Shown here: positions 6,572-8,008 of the stretch, one piece after another | How positions within the stretch are numbered: the stretch's first letter is position 1 | How the letters are laid out: each line of letters begins with the position of its first letter | Assembly (NCBI GenBank): GCA_032229885.1 | Contig: JAVYAJ010000442.1 | Location: 1-8,008, forward strand | From: Anammoximicrobium sp032229885 | GTDB taxonomy: Bacteria; Planctomycetota; Planctomycetia; Pirellulales; Pirellulaceae | Reading direction: 5' to 3' | DNA length: 8,008 nucleotides | Program-made: the position numbers and the translations under genes | The notes under the pieces: model-generated | Told to the model about the DNA's origin: nothing | What the model saw: only the letters and a program-made list of their open reading frames with translations | Databases searched by the model: none

Positions 6572-7420
6572 TCAGGCGGCCTCGAGCCGCGGCGAAGCGC
6601 CGAGAATCCTGGCGCGACAGCGATCCCACAGATCTCGGACCTTGCCGCTCCACGAGGCCTGCCGGCGCTCAGCGCGCGTTCGCGCGGGCGGCGTCCTCGC
6701 GGGACGGCGTTTCGACGCGGCGCAGCGCCGTAGGGATGCCGGTGGACCGACCGGCGATCGCCGAGACTCGGCTCGCGGGTTCGAGCCGGCCGTCGGGTCG
6801 GCCACGGGCCGAGGCTCGCCATCGGCGGACCGGCCTGTGACCGCGGCCAGGCCGTGTTCGCGGGTCAAGTCCGCCGCCGACGGCCGCACGTGCGCCGCCT
6901 GGTGTGTCAGCTCGTCCGCCCGCTCGCGCGCCGATGCGTGAAACGCCGATTCGTCGTCTGGCGATGCGGCAGCCACGGGCGCGGGCGAGCTGGGGGCGTC
7001 GAAACGCCACACGCGACACTCGACCTGATGATATCGCATCGCGCGATCGATCCGTTGCCAGAGGTCGCGGTTTCTGATCGGCGTCATCTCGCCAAACCGC
7101 TCCCAGCACCATGCCTGCTCGCGCCATTCCTTCAATCCGAACAGGAAACCGCGGCTGACATACTGACTGGTTGTGACGATTGTGACTCGCGATGGCTGTT
7201 CGAGCGATTCCAGACCTCGAACGACGGCCAGCAGCGCCAGACGGCCCGAGTCCGATTCGGTTTCCTCATCAGCCGCCTCGAACCGGATCTGGCCGTCGAC
7301 GGTCTCCAGGACGAACCGCCACAGACCGACGGGCGAACCGCATGACGCCTGACGCGTGCGCGCGGATGGAGACGGCTGGGACTCCGAAAACAGTAGATAA
7401 TGTGGGGCTGGTACGTTCAT
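6572..7420 (-). CDS. RNase HI-fold protein, probably catalytically inactive, with basic tail
   Basis: The 282-residue product has an RNase HI fold in residues 8-175. The match to E. coli RNase HI is clear by eye: TTSQYVSRG (83-91) for TDSQYVRQG, IRNRDLWQRID (115-125) for VKNVDLWQRLD, HQV (131-133) for HQI, and RADELTHQAA (167-176) for RCDELARAAA. Of the four catalytic acids, only the last is kept (D169). The others are E13 for D10, A62 for E48 and T84 for D70, and the DGSCxGNPGPGG loop is absent. Hydrolysis of RNA-DNA hybrids is therefore unlikely; hybrid or nucleic-acid binding is a guess. Residues 177-282 form a low-complexity tail rich in R, A, P and S ending in WSGKVRDLWDRCRARIL, perhaps an amphipathic helix. 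The ATG at 7420 follows a weak CAGG. The gene lies 205 bases upstream of glgB on the same strand. Confidence 0.82.
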   Translation of the reverse strand: MNVPAPHYLLFSESQPSPSARTRQASCGSPVGLWRFVLETVDGQIRFEAADEETESDSGRLALLAVVRGLESLEQPSRVTIVTTSQYVSRGFLFGLKEWREQAWCWERFGEMTPIRNRDLWQRIDRAMRYHQVECRVWRFDAPSSPAPVAAASPDDESAFHASARERADELTHQAAHVRPSAADLTREHGLAAVTGRSADGEPRPVADPTAGSNPRAESRRSPVGPPASLRRCAASKRRPARTPPARTRAERRQASWSGKVRDLWDRCRARILGASPRLEAA

Positions 7421-7511
7421 CGATAAAACCTGCGCATCCGAGACAGAACGACGGTTCGATCATCTTCCCTGGTGACGCTCGTAGATCCTCCGTACGGCGC
7501 GATTGCTGTTT

Positions 7512-7537
7512 CCCGACTTTTGATTCGGGCTGAATCA
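7512..7537. promoter_or_regulatory. Overlapping inverted repeats in the RNase H-like gene leader
   Basis: CCCGA (7512-7516) pairs with TCGGG (7525-7529). TGATTC (7521-7526) pairs with GAATCA (7532-7537), and CTGAATCAG (7530-7538) is itself palindromic. The two hairpins are mutually exclusive. They lie about 95-120 bases upstream of the ATG at 7420, probably within the leader or as an operator. Confidence 0.4.
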
Positions 7538-7542
7538 GAACC

Positions 7543-7556
7543 CGTTTTAGAAAACG
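7543..7556. promoter_or_regulatory. Palindrome CGTTTT-AG-AAAACG
   Basis: A 14-base inverted repeat with perfect 6-base arms lies in the AT-rich stretch upstream of the RNase H-like gene. Its size and position suit a repressor operator, but no regulator gene is in the window. Confidence 0.4.
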
Positions 7557-7579
7557 TTCCCTAGATCGAAAAACACAAT

Positions 7580-7608
7580 CTATACTTTCCAGTTTATCCA
7601 CCTATACT
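7580..7608 (-). promoter_or_regulatory. Candidate promoter region with twin AGTATAG boxes
   Basis: In the most AT-rich stretch of the right half, AGTATAG (CTATACT on +) occurs at 7580-7586 and 7602-7608, exactly 22 bases apart. Either could be a -10 element for the leftward gene starting at 7420, or the pair could be a factor-binding site. No good -35 hexamer is placed correctly. Confidence 0.35.
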
Positions 7609-7660
7609 CTTACCGCTGTTTCCGAAAAAGCAAACAAGCCGCCGATTGAAATCCGTCGTA

Positions 7661-7681
7661 GTGGGCGGTTTTACCGCCCAC
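7661..7681. repeat. Perfect hairpin GTGGGCGGT-TTT-ACCGCCCAC
   Basis: A 9-bp perfect stem closes a TTT loop, followed by GGGCGCC. I recognise the 'GTGGGCGGTTTTACCGCCCAC' pattern as another dispersed planctomycete intergenic repeat. No T-run follows, so it is not a typical terminator. Confidence 0.6.
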
Positions 7682-7698
7682 GGGCGCCGCCGCCCGCG

Positions 7699-7745
7699 CG
7701 ACGATGGCCGTCCGCTCGACGATGGCCGGGCGGCAAAGCTGCCGC
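7699..7745. repeat. Direct repeat CGACGATGGCCG x2 plus hairpin
   Basis: CGACGATGGCCG occurs at 7699-7710 and 7717-7728, an 18-base period. It is followed by a perfect 6-bp hairpin GCGGCA-AAGC-TGCCGC at 7730-7745. Together with the hairpin at 7661 this makes a compact GC-rich repeat cluster without coding signal. Confidence 0.5.
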
Positions 7746-7922
7746 GAGATTGGCGCGCAAGTACGCCCTGGGCGAACCTTAGAGTCTTACTCCGTATCAT
7801 GCGCGCGCCGTGCGCGGATCTTGTACATTAGCCTGTACAGCACACTTTTGGGTTGTTGGCACTGGACCGCGTTAAGCGAAAGTGGCATTGGATGACCGTT
7901 GCGCAGCACGGACGACAGGACG
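7746..7922. other. Intergenic stretch with paired TGTACA palindromes
   Basis: No gene is supported here. TGTACA occurs at 7822-7827 and 7834-7839, separated by TTAGCC, which could be chance or a small binding site. The rest shows no structure I can interpret. Confidence 0.3.
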
Positions 7923-8008
7923 CGTGTTGGCCGAAGGCCATCACCAACGTAGCCTGGGGCAACGCCCCAGGAGTCAGAGATGGCGATAACCGTGTTGGCC
8001 GAAGGCCA
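7923..8008 (-). repeat. Palindromic intergenic repeat, copy 3 (inverted, start of a tandem)
   Basis: Read on the - strand, 7971-7953 is CCTGGGGCGTTGCCCCAGG, identical to the copy 1 stem-loop. It is followed by CTACGTTGGTGAT and GGCC-TTC-GGCC. The 18-base unit CGTGTTGGCCGAAGGCCA occurs at 7923-7940 and again at 7991-8008, a 68-base spacing. The window therefore ends inside a further unit, and a tandem array may continue beyond it. Confidence 0.8.

Noticed and set aside
7269..7601. 110-codon - strand frame overlapping the start of the RNase H-like gene
   Set aside because: It overlaps the recognisable RNase H-like N-terminus out of phase and crosses the AT-rich leader.

Overview
The window most resembles a chromosomal segment of a planctomycete, probably of the Pirellula group. 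Three things point there. The intergenic spaces are packed with short GC-rich palindromic repeats of a type I associate with planctomycete genomes. The RNase H-like protein and the zinc-ribbon protein are of a kind I associate with that phylum. Genes are GC-rich and widely spaced. This is an inference from style and content, without a database match.

Layout, left to right. Positions 1-100 hold one palindromic repeat copy and a second hairpin. Positions 101-465 are a lower-GC upstream region. On the + strand, 466-1209 encodes a 247-residue protein with an N-terminal four-cysteine zinc ribbon, a proline-rich linker and a helical C-terminal half; its function is unknown. Positions 1210-1838 have no convincing gene and carry decayed dispersed repeats. 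The other three genes are on the - strand. A lactate permease family transporter lies at 1839-3623 (GTG start). Positions 3624-4155 hold clusters of several repeat families. A complete glycogen branching enzyme, glgB, lies at 4156-6366; its start is a GTG behind a perfect ribosome binding site. At 6572-7420 is an RNase HI-fold protein that has lost most catalytic acidic residues and gained a long basic tail. Positions 7421-8008 are an AT-richer leader with inverted repeats, then more palindromic repeats, ending in an inverted copy of the repeat seen at the left edge.

The genes do not form an obvious pathway. GlgB branches glycogen and LldP imports lactate or glycolate. Neither has its usual partners here: there is no glgA, glgC or glgX, and no lactate dehydrogenase. 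The RNase H-like gene is upstream of glgB on the same strand with a 205-base gap, so cotranscription is possible but unproven. I see no mobile element, phage gene, CRISPR array, tRNA or rRNA, and no clear new defence or metabolic system. The most interesting items are the apparently inactive RNase H-like protein and the palindromic repeat family, whose copies keep their stem through paired base changes.
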